From an uncultured Alphaproteobacteria bacterium (GTDB lineage: Bacteria; Pseudomonadota; Alphaproteobacteria; Rhodobacterales; Rhodobacteraceae), in assembly GCA_929200255.1 (NCBI GenBank), contig CAKMYZ010000001.1:248001-312000 (forward strand): 64,000 nucleotides of DNA, read 5' to 3'. The notes below the pieces were generated by a model. That model was not told the DNA's origin, made no database searches, and saw only the letters and a program-made list of their open reading frames with translations. The position numbers were made by a program, and so were the translations under genes. This document shows positions 36,296 through 45,698 of this stretch, piece after piece. How positions within the stretch are numbered: position 1 is the first letter of the stretch; each line of letters opens with the position of its first letter.

Positions 36296-36931
36296 ATGGC
36301 AGGTTGCTGCGGACATGAAACCAAATTTGACGGCGTTTCAGAGGACTATAAACGACGGCTGTGGATCGTCATTGCATTGAACGCGACAATGTTCGTCGTC
36401 GAAATGACTGCGGGGCACTTGGCGAAGTCACAGGCTTTGCAAGCTGATGCTCTCGACTTCGCGGGTGATGCTATGACCTACGGCATTTCTCTGGCGGTCA
36501 TAGGTGCCTCACTTCGCGCCCGCACGAATGCTGCGCTGTTCAAGGGTTTCAGCCTCTTGTTGATGGGCCTTTGGGTGTTCGGATCGACGGTATATCGCGT
36601 CTTCTATGTTGGCGTTCCAACGGCAGAGATCATGGGAGTTGTTGGCTTTCTGGCGTTGCTCACCAATCTAGCCAGTGTGTTCTCGCTCGTGCGCTACAAG
36701 GACGGCGACGCCAACGTGCGTTCAGTCTGGCTATGCTCGCGCAATGATGCCATCGGCAACGTCGCTGTTATGTTTGCCGCCTTGGGCGTCTGGGGCACTG
36801 CAACCGGCTGGCCTGATCTGATCGTCGCAACAATCATGGCGGGATTGTTCCTGTCGTCCGCTTTCCAGATCGTGCGGCAAGCCCTTGCAGAGCGGCGGGA
36901 AATAATCGATCACAAACACGCGGAGGCATGA
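36296..36931 (+). CDS. Cation diffusion facilitator-type transporter, short form
   Basis: 211-aa membrane protein with about six helices and no cytoplasmic C-terminal domain. The first residues are MAGCCGHETKFDG, a Cys/His head that could take up metal. The helix-2 motif ADALDFAGDAMTYG (D-x3-D) and the later CSRNDAIGN are a variant of the CDF HDxxD/HxxxD site. Substrate is probably Zn, Cd or a related divalent ion. I use ATG at 36296 after AAAGAGGA; the earlier ATG at 36278 lacks a ribosome site. Divergent MerR gene and operator indicate metal-inducible efflux. Confidence 0.85.
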   Translation: MAGCCGHETKFDGVSEDYKRRLWIVIALNATMFVVEMTAGHLAKSQALQADALDFAGDAMTYGISLAVIGASLRARTNAALFKGFSLLLMGLWVFGSTVYRVFYVGVPTAEIMGVVGFLALLTNLASVFSLVRYKDGDANVRSVWLCSRNDAIGNVAVMFAALGVWGTATGWPDLIVATIMAGLFLSSAFQIVRQALAERREIIDHKHAEA

Positions 36932-37127
36932 TGCAGAGCTTTCTCAGTATTCTCGGTTTTAGGGTGTCCGAGGAACCTTGGCTCAGAGATCAATATGGCA
37001 GTGCCTTCGAGAACCACTCGTCGCGGGTACAGCGGTTCCCCTAAGGTAATGCTAGACCGACCAAAGCCGACTTTCGCCGCACCACAGAATGTCGGTAGAG
37101 GGCTCGGAGTTGACATTCGTCCACATA

Positions 37128-37160
37128 AGAAAAAACCCCGCCAGATTGCTCTAACAGGGC
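37128..37160 (-). terminator. Terminator after glnA (minus strand)
   Basis: Read on the minus strand: GCCCTGTTAGA - GCAA - TCTGGCGGGGT followed by TTTTT. The 11-bp stem has several G-U pairs but no mismatches, then a U tract. Confidence 0.7.
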
Positions 37161-37178
37161 TTTTGTTAGCTTTGGAAA

Positions 37179-38585
37179 TCAGCAGCTGTAATACAGCTTG
37201 TATTCCATGGGGTGCGGTGTGTGCTCGTAGGCATAGACCTCTTCCCACTTCAGTTCCATGTAGCCTTCCAACTGGTCCTTGGTGAAGACGTCACCGGCCA
37301 GCAGGAATTCATGATCTGCCTCAAGGGATTCCAGCGCTTCGCGCAGGGAACCGCAAACCGTCGGGATCGCGGCAAGTTCCTCTGGTGGCAGATCGTAGAG
37401 GTCTTTATCCGATGATGGGCCGGGATCGATCTTGTGTTTGATGCCGTCAAGGCCAGCCATCAACAGGGCTGCAAAGCACAGGTATGGGTTCGCTGCGGGA
37501 TCGGGAAAGCGGGCCTCGACACGCTTTGCCTTGGGGCTTTCGGCCCATGGGATACGCACACAGCCCGACCGGTTACGGGCAGAGTAGGCGCGCAGAACGG
37601 GCGCTTCAAAGCCGGGGATCAGGCGCTTGTAGCTGTTTGTGGATGGGTTGGTGATCGCGTTCAGCGCTTTGGCGTGTTTGAGGATGCCGCCGATGAAGTA
37701 CAGCGCCTCTTGTGACAGATCAGCGTATTTATCGCCTGCAAACAGTGGCTTGCCGTCCTTCCAGATCGACATGTTCACATGCATACCTGTGCCGTTATCG
37801 CCCGCGATGGGCTTTGGCATGAATGTCGCGGATTTGCCGTAGGCCTGTGCGACGTTATGCACGACGTATTTGTATTTCTGCTGTTCATCGGCCTGATGTG
37901 TCAGGGTGCCAAAGATCAGACCCAATTCGTGCTGGCAGGACGCAACTTCGTGGTGGTGTTTGTCGACCTTCATGCCCATCCGTTTCATGGTGGACAGCAT
38001 CTCAGAGCGCATTTCCTGCGCATCGTCGATTGGGTTAACGGGGAAATAGCCGCCCTTGACGCCGGGGCGGTGGCCGGTGTTGCCCATTTCGTATTCGGTG
38101 TCGGTGTTCCATGCGCCGTCGATTGCATCAACTTCAAACGCGACCTTGTTCATGGAGACACTGAACCGCACGTCATCGAAAACAAAGAATTCTGCCTCGG
38201 GGCCGAAATATGCTGTGTCACCGATGCCGGACGACTTAAGGTATTCTTCGGCTTTTACGGCGGTGCCGCGCGGGTCACGGCTGTAAGGTTCCATCGTGTC
38301 CGGTTCAACGATGTTGCAGTTAATGCAGACCGTTTTCTCGGCATAAAACGGATCCACGTAGGCGCTGCTGGCCTGCGGCATCAGTTTCATGTCGGACTGA
38401 TCAATGGATTTCCAACCGGCGATGGATGATCCATCAAACATGAAACCTTCCTCAAGGAAGTCTTCGTCAACCATATCAGCGACAACAGTGACGTGCTGCA
38501 GTTTGCCGCGCGGGTCAGTGAAACGGATGTCGACGTAGTCGGCTTCCTCGTCTTTGATTAGTTTCAGAACAGCTTTGTTGTCCAT
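37179..38585 (-). CDS. glnA: Type I glutamine synthetase
   Basis: 468-aa dodecameric enzyme that condenses ammonia and glutamate. Features: [10 protein letters not shown] near the start, EAEFFVFDD (metal), [13 protein letters not shown] and the adenylylation site DLYDLPPEE with its Tyr near residue 398, showing it belongs to the adenylylated GSI-beta class. Downstream of glnB by 35 bases in one operon. The pair is controlled by nitrogen through GlnB, GlnD and GlnE in the family; those are not in the window. Confidence 0.98.
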   Translation of the reverse strand: MDNKAVLKLIKDEEADYVDIRFTDPRGKLQHVTVVADMVDEDFLEEGFMFDGSSIAGWKSIDQSDMKLMPQASSAYVDPFYAEKTVCINCNIVEPDTMEPYSRDPRGTAVKAEEYLKSSGIGDTAYFGPEAEFFVFDDVRFSVSMNKVAFEVDAIDGAWNTDTEYEMGNTGHRPGVKGGYFPVNPIDDAQEMRSEMLSTMKRMGMKVDKHHHEVASCQHELGLIFGTLTHQADEQQKYKYVVHNVAQAYGKSATFMPKPIAGDNGTGMHVNMSIWKDGKPLFAGDKYADLSQEALYFIGGILKHAKALNAITNPSTNSYKRLIPGFEAPVLRAYSARNRSGCVRIPWAESPKAKRVEARFPDPAANPYLCFAALLMAGLDGIKHKIDPGPSSDKDLYDLPPEELAAIPTVCGSLREALESLEADHEFLLAGDVFTKDQLEGYMELKWEEVYAYEHTPHPMEYKLYYSC

Positions 38586-38620
38586 CTCGGATGTCCTTTA
38601 TTTCTTGGCGTAGATTTGAA

Positions 38621-38992
<372 letters not shown>

Positions 38993-39131
38993 TCAGACCA
39001 TTTCTCTTGCATATGGACAATTCGTGGCAGAACCTTCAGGCAAGCAGGCAAGGTGAAAGAACGGCTGTTGCCTAATTTTTGAGCATTTTGAGCGATTGAT
39101 GTGCAAAATGCGAAACCTGGGTGCTGAAACC

Positions 39132-40652
39132 ATGACCGAACTACTGACCGCTGCCCAAATGCGCGCCATCGAACAGGCCGCGATTGCCTCTGGTGAGGTG
39201 ACCGGACTGGAACTGATGGAGCGGGCCGGGCGCGGTGTGGTGGAGGCAATTTTTGAGGAATGGCCAGAGTTGGGGGATGTTGCGCATCGCGCAGTGGTGC
39301 TGTGCGGGCCCGGCAACAATGGGGGTGATGGGTTTGTTGTTGCGCGGTTGTTGAACGAGGCCGGGTGGGACGTTGAGGTGTTTCTGTATGGAGATGCCGG
39401 GAAGCTGCCGCCGGATGCGCGGGTGAATTATGAGCGGTGGGGGGGGATGGGGGATGTTGCGCCGCTGTCAGATTGCTACAGTTCCCGTTGGGTGCATCAG
39501 CCAGTTGTTGTTGATGCGCTTTTCGGCACGGGTTTGGCGCGCCCGCTGCCTGATGACCCACGCAATGTTCTGATGGCAACCATGAATTGCCGCCGTGTTG
39601 CAGTCGATGTACCGAGTATGTTGTCAAGCGATACAGGGGTAATGATGTCCCCAATCTTTGCCAGTAGCGCGGCCCATCTGACGGTTACGTTTCATCGCCA
39701 AAAACTTGGGCATTTTCTGGCAGAAGGACAGGCCAACTGCGGGTCCGTGCATGTGGTTGACATCGGATTGAGTGACAATCCGGTGGCCGATGCGGTGAAA
39801 CTGCTCGCGCGAACGGACACAGTGGATAAACGTACCGGTCACAAATACTCTCACGGCCACGCCCTCATCCTGACCGGCGGGGTCGGCAAGGGCGGCGCGG
39901 CCCGCCTCGCGGCCCGCGGCGCTTTGCGTGTTGGGGCAGGGGCTGTGACCGTCGGTTGCCCGCCTGCTGCGTTGATCGAGAATGCGGCACAGTTGAACGC
40001 TGTCATGTTGCGCAAGATCAAGGATGCCGAGGCGCTGATCGATGGTTTGGAAGATACCCGCATCAACGCCCTTTGCCTGGGGCCAGGGATGGGCACGGGC
40101 ACGCGACAGGCGGCTTTGCTTGCAGCCGTGCTAGACGGGGCGGAGCGCCGCCTGACGGTCCTGGATGCGGATGCTTTGACGTTGTTGGCCGGCGATGCTG
40201 CCCTATTTGCGACGCTGCATAAGGATTGTGTGCTTACCCCGCATGCGGGCGAATTTGCGCGCATGTTCCCGGATATTGCAGAGAAGTTGAGCACCTCCGC
40301 CACCAAAGGCCCCACCTATTCCAAAGTTGATGCCACGCGCGACGCGGCCAAGCGGGCAGGGTGCGTTGTGCTGTTCAAAGGGCCGGACACGGTGATCGCT
40401 GATCCAGCCGGGCGGTGCAGCATCAATGCCTCCCTCTACGAACGCAGCGCGCCTTGGCTGGCAACCGCCGGATCGGGTGATGTTCTTGCAGGGTTCATCA
40501 CGGGTCTTTTGGCGCGTGGTTTCACTCCGATGCAAGCCGCTGAAACCGGCGCTTGGCTACATACCGAATGCGCGCTTTCCTTTGGTCCCGGCCTGATTGC
40601 CGAGGACTTGCCCGAAGAATTGCCGAAAGTCTTTCGCGGCCTTGGAATATAA
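39132..40652 (+). CDS. nnr: Bifunctional NAD(P)H-hydrate epimerase/dehydratase
   Basis: 506-aa fusion of the NnrE epimerase (about residues 1-210; motifs GPGNNGGDGFVVARLL and VVDALFGTGLARPL) with NnrD ADP-dependent dehydratase (about 220-500; SHGHALILTGGVGKGGAARLA, LTPHAGEFARMFP and the terminal GSGDVLAGFITGLLARG). It repairs hydrated NADH and NADPH. I start at ATG 39132 (MTELLTAAQMRAIEQ); earlier starts at 39096-39108 are possible since no strong ribosome site is seen. It is followed by a terminator. Confidence 0.95.
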   Translation: MTELLTAAQMRAIEQAAIASGEVTGLELMERAGRGVVEAIFEEWPELGDVAHRAVVLCGPGNNGGDGFVVARLLNEAGWDVEVFLYGDAGKLPPDARVNYERWGGMGDVAPLSDCYSSRWVHQPVVVDALFGTGLARPLPDDPRNVLMATMNCRRVAVDVPSMLSSDTGVMMSPIFASSAAHLTVTFHRQKLGHFLAEGQANCGSVHVVDIGLSDNPVADAVKLLARTDTVDKRTGHKYSHGHALILTGGVGKGGAARLAARGALRVGAGAVTVGCPPAALIENAAQLNAVMLRKIKDAEALIDGLEDTRINALCLGPGMGTGTRQAALLAAVLDGAERRLTVLDADALTLLAGDAALFATLHKDCVLTPHAGEFARMFPDIAEKLSTSATKGPTYSKVDATRDAAKRAGCVVLFKGPDTVIADPAGRCSINASLYERSAPWLATAGSGDVLAGFITGLLARGFTPMQAAETGAWLHTECALSFGPGLIAEDLPEELPKVFRGLGI

Positions 40653-40705
40653 GGCGATTTTTCCTCTCGCATCCTGCGCTTTCCTTTGCTAGACAGCGCG
40701 CAACC

Positions 40706-40735
40706 GGGGGCAGGCCCAAAACCTGCCCCCTTTGA
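40706..40735 (+). terminator. Terminator after nnr
   Basis: 9-bp stem GGGGGCAGG / CCTGCCCCC around CCCAAAA, then TTTGAT. The U tract is weak. Confidence 0.65.
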
Positions 40736-40739
40736 TCAT

Positions 40740-40824
40740 GCGGGTGTGGCGGAATTGGTAGACGCACCAGATTTAGGTTCTGGCGCCGCAAGGCGTGGGG
40801 GTTCAAGTCCCTTCACCCGCACCA
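40740..40824 (+). tRNA. tRNA-Leu (anticodon UAG)
   Basis: Full cloverleaf: acceptor GCGGGTG/CACCCGC, D arm with GGTAGAC, anticodon stem CCAGA/TCTGG with loop TTTAGGT (anticodon TAG at 40774-40776), a long variable arm (GCGCCGCAAGGCGT), T arm GGGGTTCAAGTCCC, and encoded CCA (40822-40824). The long variable arm and TAG anticodon give leucine. Confidence 0.98.
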
Positions 40825-40848
40825 AAGTTTGTAGATGAAGGACAGCAC

Positions 40849-42180
40849 ATGCAGGTCACCGAGACCCTGAACGAAGGCCTCAAGCGCGGGTATGCGATTA
40901 CCGTGACAGCCGCCGAACTGGACACCAAGGTTGAAGAAAAGCTGAAAGAAGCACAGCCGACGGTCGAAATGAAGGGTTTCCGCAAGGGCAAGGTGCCGAT
41001 GGCGTTGCTGCGCAAGCAGTTCGGTCAGCGCCTGATGGGCGAAAGCATGCAGGAAGCTATCGATGGCGCGCTGACATCGCATCTGAAAGAAACAGGCGAC
41101 CGCCCTGCGGCCCAGCCTGAGATGAAGATGACCAATGAAGATTGGGAAGAGGGCGACGACGTTCTAGTTGACGTGTCTTATGAAAAGCTTCCTGAGATCG
41201 AAGACGTCGATTTCACCAAGATCAAGTTGGAGCGTATGGTCGTGAAGGCCGACAAGGACAGCGTCAAGGAAGCCCTTGATAACCTCGCGGAAAGCCCGCA
41301 GGCGGTGACCTACGAACCCAAAAAGACCCAAGCCAAGAAAGACGACCAGGTTGTGCTGGACTTTGTCGGCAAAGTTGACGGCGAAGCCTTTGAAGGCGGT
41401 ACAGCAGAGGACTATCCGCTGGTACTGGGTTCCAATTCCTTCATTCCGGGTTTTGAAGATGGCTTGCTGAAGGTCAAAGAGGGCGACGAAAAAGACGTCG
41501 AAGTGACCTTCCCTGAGGATTATCAGGCTGAGAACCTCGCCGGTAAGAAGGCCGTATTCTCCTGCACCATCAAATCCGTGAATGGCCCTAAAAAGCCAAA
41601 GATCGATGATGAGCTGGCCAAGAAGTTTGGCGCAGAAGACCTTGAAGGTTTGAAAACGCAGATCACGGAGCGCCTGGAAGCAGAATATACTGGCGCATCC
41701 CGTGCCGTGGCCAAACGTGCGCTGCTGGATGCGTTGGACAAAAAGGTCAAATTCGACCTGCCGGTATCGCTGGTCGAAGCTGAAGCGGGGCAAATCGCCC
41801 ATCAGCTGTGGCATGAGGAAAACCCTGACGTCGAAGGCCATGACCATCCCGAGATCAAGCCGACCAAAGAGCACAACAAACTGGCCGAACGTCGCGTGAA
41901 GCTGGGCCTATTGTTGGCTGACATCGGCCAGAAGGCCGAAGTGCAGGTCACCGATCAGGAAATGACCCAGGCGATTATGAATCAGGCCCGTCAGTATCCG
42001 GGACAGGAACGCCAATTCTTTGAATTTGTGCAGCAGAACGCCCAGTTCCGCCAGCAGCTTCAGGCGCCAATGTTCGAAGACAAGGTCGTTGACCACATCT
42101 TTGAGCAGGCCGCCGTGAAGGACAAAGACGTGTCCAAGGACGACCTGCAAAAGGCGGTCGAGAAGCTCGAAGAAGAATAA
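40849..42180 (+). CDS. tig: Trigger factor
   Basis: 443-aa ribosome-associated chaperone. The ribosome-binding signature GFRKGKVP is near residue 44 of the N-terminal domain, the PPIase domain (about 150-245, [18 protein letters not shown] and [13 protein letters not shown]) and the helical C-terminal domain follow. I use ATG at 40849 after GAAGGA; the longer frame starts inside the tRNA. It stands alone and is followed by a strong terminator. Confidence 0.97.
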   Translation: MQVTETLNEGLKRGYAITVTAAELDTKVEEKLKEAQPTVEMKGFRKGKVPMALLRKQFGQRLMGESMQEAIDGALTSHLKETGDRPAAQPEMKMTNEDWEEGDDVLVDVSYEKLPEIEDVDFTKIKLERMVVKADKDSVKEALDNLAESPQAVTYEPKKTQAKKDDQVVLDFVGKVDGEAFEGGTAEDYPLVLGSNSFIPGFEDGLLKVKEGDEKDVEVTFPEDYQAENLAGKKAVFSCTIKSVNGPKKPKIDDELAKKFGAEDLEGLKTQITERLEAEYTGASRAVAKRALLDALDKKVKFDLPVSLVEAEAGQIAHQLWHEENPDVEGHDHPEIKPTKEHNKLAERRVKLGLLLADIGQKAEVQVTDQEMTQAIMNQARQYPGQERQFFEFVQQNAQFRQQLQAPMFEDKVVDHIFEQAAVKDKDVSKDDLQKAVEKLEEE

Positions 42181-42202
42181 GGCATCGCCATCGCGCGATG
42201 TG

Positions 42203-42230
42203 AAAGGGCACCCGTTTGGGTGCCCTTTTC
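42203..42230 (+). terminator. Terminator after tig
   Basis: Stem AAAGGGCACCC / GGGTGCCCTTT with GTTT loop and T tail; 11-bp perfect stem. Confidence 0.93.
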
Positions 42231-42249
42231 GTTATGGTGTGTTGGATGT

Positions 42250-42261
42250 GGGGGGGGGGGG
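42250..42261. repeat. G12 homopolymer tract
   Basis: Twelve consecutive G residues upstream of the ArsR regulator gene, 61 bases before its ATG. Such tracts change length by slippage and are also assembly-error sites. Confidence 0.8.
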
Positions 42262-42273
42262 CGAAGTCCATTC

Positions 42274-42329
42274 ATTCACCTCTATGGTTGATTGATGGAG
42301 TGAAAGTTGTTATTCACCCATATGGTTGA
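42274..42329 (+). promoter_or_regulatory. Twin ArsR-type operator candidates
   Basis: Two copies of an 18-base sequence, ATTCACCTCTATGGTTGA (42274-42291) and ATTCACCCATATGGTTGA (42312-42329), 16 of 18 identical, start-to-start 38 bases. The second overlaps the start codon and is a near-palindrome (TTCACCCAT/ATGGTTGAA, one mismatch), as expected for an autorepressing ArsR dimer. Confidence 0.6.
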
Positions 42330-42669
42330 ACGAATCGAAACTGATCAATTAAGTGACATTCTCAAAGCCGCGAGTGACCCCACCCGCCGGAAGATTTTGA
42401 CGTATCTGGCCCAGAATGGCCCGATGCGTGTCACTGACATTCATGCGCAGTTTGATATGAGCCTGAATTCTGTCTCCAAGCACATCAAAATGCTGGAACG
42501 GGCCGGGCTGGTGGCGCGACGCACGGAATGGCGTGAACATTTGATCGAGGTCCAGATGGACCCGCTGCGCGAAATTGATCGCTGGTTCGCCGACCTGCGC
42601 TCAATCTGGGATTTCAGATTGGAAGCGCTGGATGACCTGATGTCAGATGGAGGAACAGACAATGACTGA
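42322..42669 (+). CDS. ArsR family transcriptional regulator
   Basis: 115-aa winged-helix repressor. HTH: DILKAASDPTRRKILTYL, VTDIHAQFDMSLNSVSKHIKMLERAGLV, then the wing RRTEWREHLIEV. No metal-binding cysteines are visible, so it is of the SRPBCC-paired type rather than an arsenic sensor. I use ATG at 42322, which lies within the second operator copy; a TTG at 42307 is also open. Overlaps the SRPBCC gene by 8 bases, one operon with it and DUF1761. Confidence 0.92.
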   Translation: MVERIETDQLSDILKAASDPTRRKILTYLAQNGPMRVTDIHAQFDMSLNSVSKHIKMLERAGLVARRTEWREHLIEVQMDPLREIDRWFADLRSIWDFRLEALDDLMSDGGTDND

Positions 42670-43099
42670 TCTCACGCTTACCGTAGAACGCACGATCAAA
42701 GCTGCCCCGGAGAAGGTATTCGAGGCCTGGCTGCGCCCGGACATGCTGCAGAAATTCATGCTGCCGGCGGAGGGGATGACCGTACCCAAGGCATCAAACG
42801 ACCCACGTGAGGGAGGCCGGTTTGAATTGGTGATGCAAGCGGGTGACCAAGAGATCCCCCATGCGGGCACCTATCACGAAATCAATCCGCATGATCGCAT
42901 CGTGTTTGGCTGGGAAAGCCCGTATTCCACGGATGGCAGCACTGTTACGCTGGATTTCAAACCGGTTGCGGAGGGCACGCATCTGACGCTGACCCATGTG
43001 CGGTTTCCCGACGCAGAGTCGCGTGACAATCATCAAGGTGGATGGGGCAATATCCTTGCCGCTCTTGATGCGAATCTTACCCAGTCCGAGGACGCATAA
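42662..43099 (+). CDS. SRPBCC domain protein (AHSA1-like)
   Basis: 145-aa START-like fold of the type paired with ArsR regulators. VERTIKAAPEKVFEAWLRPDMLQKFMLP is the standard N-terminus, GGRFELVM the strand, and the C-terminal HQGGWGNILAALDANL the helix closing the cavity. It has a hydrophobic ligand pocket in the family but the ligand is unknown. GGAGG precedes the ATG. One base separates it from the DUF1761 gene start at 43101. Confidence 0.92.
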   Translation: MTDLTLTVERTIKAAPEKVFEAWLRPDMLQKFMLPAEGMTVPKASNDPREGGRFELVMQAGDQEIPHAGTYHEINPHDRIVFGWESPYSTDGSTVTLDFKPVAEGTHLTLTHVRFPDAESRDNHQGGWGNILAALDANLTQSEDA

Positions 43100-43100
43100 G

Positions 43101-43478
43101 ATGGATGTGGCGTTGTTAAATTGGGCCGCGGTTGCGGCTGGCACTGTAGGTGCGTTTGCTCTTGGCATGTTGTGGTTTAGCCCTGCGATGTTTGGAAAGA
43201 CCTGGGCTGCGGGATCGCATAACCTGCAACCGCCCCAGACCGCCCCGTGGTTGGCAATGGTGGTTCAGTTCATTGGGCTTGCTTTGCTTGCTGTTGTCGT
43301 AGGCATGACCGAAACAGTGGGCGCGATTGGTGTTGCGATTGCAGCGATCCTCGCCGTGGCGGTGATTGTCGCCGGTATGGATATGTTCAGCCAGAAAACC
43401 GGCCGCGCGGTACTGATTGATGCGGGTTATGTGGTGGCTTGTGGGGTTGTGATGATCCTTGCCCAAGGGCTGTTGTAA
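43101..43478 (+). CDS. DUF1761 family membrane protein
   Basis: 125-aa integral membrane protein, four helices with the DUF1761 motif LGMLWFSPAMFGKTWAA (residues ~22-38) in the loop after helix 1. It is the third gene of the ArsR-SRPBCC operon. The co-occurrence of ArsR, SRPBCC and DUF1761 is seen in several alphaproteobacteria; function unknown. Confidence 0.83.
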   Translation: MDVALLNWAAVAAGTVGAFALGMLWFSPAMFGKTWAAGSHNLQPPQTAPWLAMVVQFIGLALLAVVVGMTETVGAIGVAIAAILAVAVIVAGMDMFSQKTGRAVLIDAGYVVACGVVMILAQGLL

Positions 43479-43626
43479 TACCCTCTGACGACGCATCCTG
43501 CTGTTGCAACTGTAGGGTATTGCGGGGGCGCAATATCCACAGTTTTTGCATGATGTTGCCCTAAAGGTAGCTGGTTTTGGCTGTGTTCTGCCAACAGGGT
43601 TGGGCATTCATGCAAAGGAATATTTG

Positions 43627-44106
43627 ATGCTACGGTCAATTTTCATGGCGATTTGTATCGCTGTTGGTTTTTCGACGGCGGCGATCGCGTGCCCCGATTT
43701 TAATGCGTCTCCGCAGGCGTCGTATCAGGCGTCGGGCAAACAGCTGTACTCACTGCGGACTTTTGACGTCGTCGCGGGTGGTGACAACTACATCTGGGAT
43801 TGCCCGAATGTGCAGCCGGGCACCGATACCGGGGCTGGCTATTTCCCGACTTCGCCTGATTTTTCGTTTCAGCTGTCCAATATGAACCCCTATCAACTGG
43901 TCATTAGCGTCGAGAGCGAATGTGACGCAGCCTTGTTGATTAATACCGCATCGGCCAACTGGTACTACGACGATGACGACCGGGGCAATTATGACCCGCG
44001 CATCGTACTGACCCGACCGGCCAATGGTCGCATTGATATCTGGATCGGCACCTACGATGGCGAGTATTGCAACGCGCGGCTTGAGATGGAGACATTTGAC
44101 CGCTAA
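43627..44106 (+). CDS. Secreted hypothetical protein
   Basis: 159-aa protein with signal peptide MLRSIFMAICIAVGFSTAAIA, cleavage before CPDF. The mature part has four Cys (CPDF, DCPN, ECDA, YCNA) that can form two disulfides, and a beta-rich look (SYQASGKQLYSLRTFDVVAGG; IDIWIGTYDGEYC). It resembles small peptidase-associated or bacterial pre-peptidase-like secreted domains but I do not recognise a named family. AAAGGAA precedes the ATG. Confidence 0.75.
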   Translation: MLRSIFMAICIAVGFSTAAIACPDFNASPQASYQASGKQLYSLRTFDVVAGGDNYIWDCPNVQPGTDTGAGYFPTSPDFSFQLSNMNPYQLVISVESECDAALLINTASANWYYDDDDRGNYDPRIVLTRPANGRIDIWIGTYDGEYCNARLEMETFDR

Positions 44107-44123
44107 CGCCTACCAAACAAGAA

Positions 44124-44157
44124 AGGCCGCCCCACATATGGGGCGGCCTGATATTTT
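44124..44157. terminator. Bidirectional terminator
   Basis: Perfect 10-bp stem AGGCCGCCCC / GGGGCGGCCT with loop ACATAT, then GATATTTT, between the convergent secreted-protein and rplI genes. Confidence 0.75.
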
Positions 44158-44172
44158 GCGAAGGAAAGAAGA

Positions 44173-44808
44173 TTATTCTTCGTTTTCTTCTTCTTCAGCA
44201 GTGTCTTCTGTCTCAACGCCGGCAGTTTCAGCCAATGCCTCATCTTCAGATGCTGCAGCGCCGATATCGTCGAAGAGTTCCTGAATTTCAAACTCAGCAG
44301 CGGCCTCTTCTTCTGCGGCAAGCTCAGCGATGGATTTGCCAGCTTCCTGCAGTTCGGCCTCTTCCACGGAACGCGCGACGTTCAGCGTGATCGTAGCTTC
44401 GACTTCGGGGTGCAGTTTGACGGATACGTCATGCAAGCCCAGCTCTTTGATCGCGCCAAGTAGGGCAACCTGCTTCTTGTCGACAGAGAAACCTGCCTCT
44501 GTTGCTGCCTCGGCTGCGTCACGTGTGGTGACGGAACCATAAAGCGAACCCGCGTCAGAGGCAGAGCGGATCACGATAAACTTTTGACCATCAAGCTTGG
44601 CAGCAAGTGCATCAGCTTCTTTTTTGGTCTCTAGGTTACGTGCTTCCATTTGGGCTCTTTCGGCCTCAAAGCGCGCAAGGTTGGCTGCGTTGACACGCAG
44701 AGCTTTGCCTTGCGGCAGCAGAAAATTACGTGCGTAGCCTTCCTTAACGGAAACAACTTCGCCCATCTGGCCCAGCTTCGCGATACGCTCAAGTAGGATG
44801 ATATCCAT
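44173..44808 (-). CDS. rplI: 50S ribosomal protein L9
   Basis: 211-aa ribosomal protein. The N-terminal domain begins [39 protein letters not shown] (standard). The long connecting helix and C-terminal domain ([24 protein letters not shown]) are normal; a ~50-residue acidic tail ([12 protein letters not shown]...EEEENEE) extends beyond the E. coli protein (149 aa), a feature seen in many Rhodobacterales L9 proteins. Last gene of rpsF-rpsR-rplI. Confidence 0.97.
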   Translation of the reverse strand: MDIILLERIAKLGQMGEVVSVKEGYARNFLLPQGKALRVNAANLARFEAERAQMEARNLETKKEADALAAKLDGQKFIVIRSASDAGSLYGSVTTRDAAEAATEAGFSVDKKQVALLGAIKELGLHDVSVKLHPEVEATITLNVARSVEEAELQEAGKSIAELAAEEEAAAEFEIQELFDDIGAAASEDEALAETAGVETEDTAEEEENEE

Positions 44809-44820
44809 GGGATGTTTTCC

Positions 44821-45048
44821 TTATTTTACAGCGTATGGCAGCAGGGCAAGGAAACGAGCACGCTTGATCGCACGGGCGAGAGCACGCTGGTTTTTTGCAC
44901 CAACAGCGGTGATACGGGCGGGAACGATTTTGCCGCGCTCAGAGATGTAGCGCTGCAAAAGGCGGGTGTCTTTGTAGTCGATCTTGGGGGCGTTATCGCC
45001 CTCAAACGGATCGGACTTACGACGGCGGAAAAATGGTTTAGTAGCCAT
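44821..45048 (-). CDS. rpsR: 30S ribosomal protein S18
   Basis: 75-aa ribosomal protein with [14 protein letters not shown] start and [28 protein letters not shown], the S18 signature. Located 12 bases upstream of rplI and 28 bases downstream of rpsF. Confidence 0.98.
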   Translation of the reverse strand: MATKPFFRRRKSDPFEGDNAPKIDYKDTRLLQRYISERGKIVPARITAVGAKNQRALARAIKRARFLALLPYAVK

Positions 45049-45076
45049 GATTGATGTCCTTTCTTGTGATCAACGA

Positions 45077-45430
45077 TTAGCGGCGCTCGCGGCGGTCGCC
45101 ACGTTCTTCGCGTTTTTGCATTTGTACAGAAGGACCTTCCTGATGTGCGGCGACCTTGATGGTCAGCACGCGCATCACGTCTTCGTGCAGGCGCATCAGG
45201 CGTTCCATTTCCTGCACAGCAGAGGCAGGGGCGTCTGTGCGCAGAAAGGCATAGTGCCCTTTGCGGTTCTTGTTGATCTTATAGGCCATCGTTTTGACGC
45301 CCCAATATTCGTTCTCCAGCAGCTTGCCGCCGTTGTCGGCAAGAACGGTTCCGAAATGTTCGATAAGGCTTTCAGCTTGCGTGTTGGACAAGTCCTGACG
45401 CGCAATCATGACATGCTCGTATAGCGGCAT
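45077..45430 (-). CDS. rpsF: 30S ribosomal protein S6
   Basis: 117-aa ribosomal protein (MPLYEHVMIARQDLSNTQ; EYWGVKTMAYKINKNRKGHYAFLRT) with a short basic tail. First of the operon; S6-S18 pairing is a known autoregulatory complex in other bacteria, but I cannot identify its RNA target here. Confidence 0.98.
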   Translation of the reverse strand: MPLYEHVMIARQDLSNTQAESLIEHFGTVLADNGGKLLENEYWGVKTMAYKINKNRKGHYAFLRTDAPASAVQEMERLMRLHEDVMRVLTIKVAAHQEGPSVQMQKREERGDRRERR

Positions 45431-45698
45431 GCGTACTCCAGTTCATATATCGGCGCATTTCAAAGGATGGGCGGTTAACCTTGCGTGCATCCCATCCACG
45501 AGAGGCTGCGCAGTTCATACGTGTTGCAGCAAGGATGGCGTCTTATACAGTCGCATTGGCCTTATGCAAGCCCTCAAACCCCTGAAACCGCAGCGTTTTG
45601 GCAACAATGTGAGATTTCTTAACGCTGCCTTGACCTTGCCCATTTATTGCCCTGTTCGCATGGCAGTTTAATGACACGAAAAGGCAAGGAGTAGGCAA

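Noticed and set aside
39083-39111. GCATTTTG-N13-CAAAATGC between glnB and nnr as an NtrC site
   Set aside because: It does not match the NtrC consensus (TGCACC-N5-GGTGCA), and I found no sigma-54 promoter.
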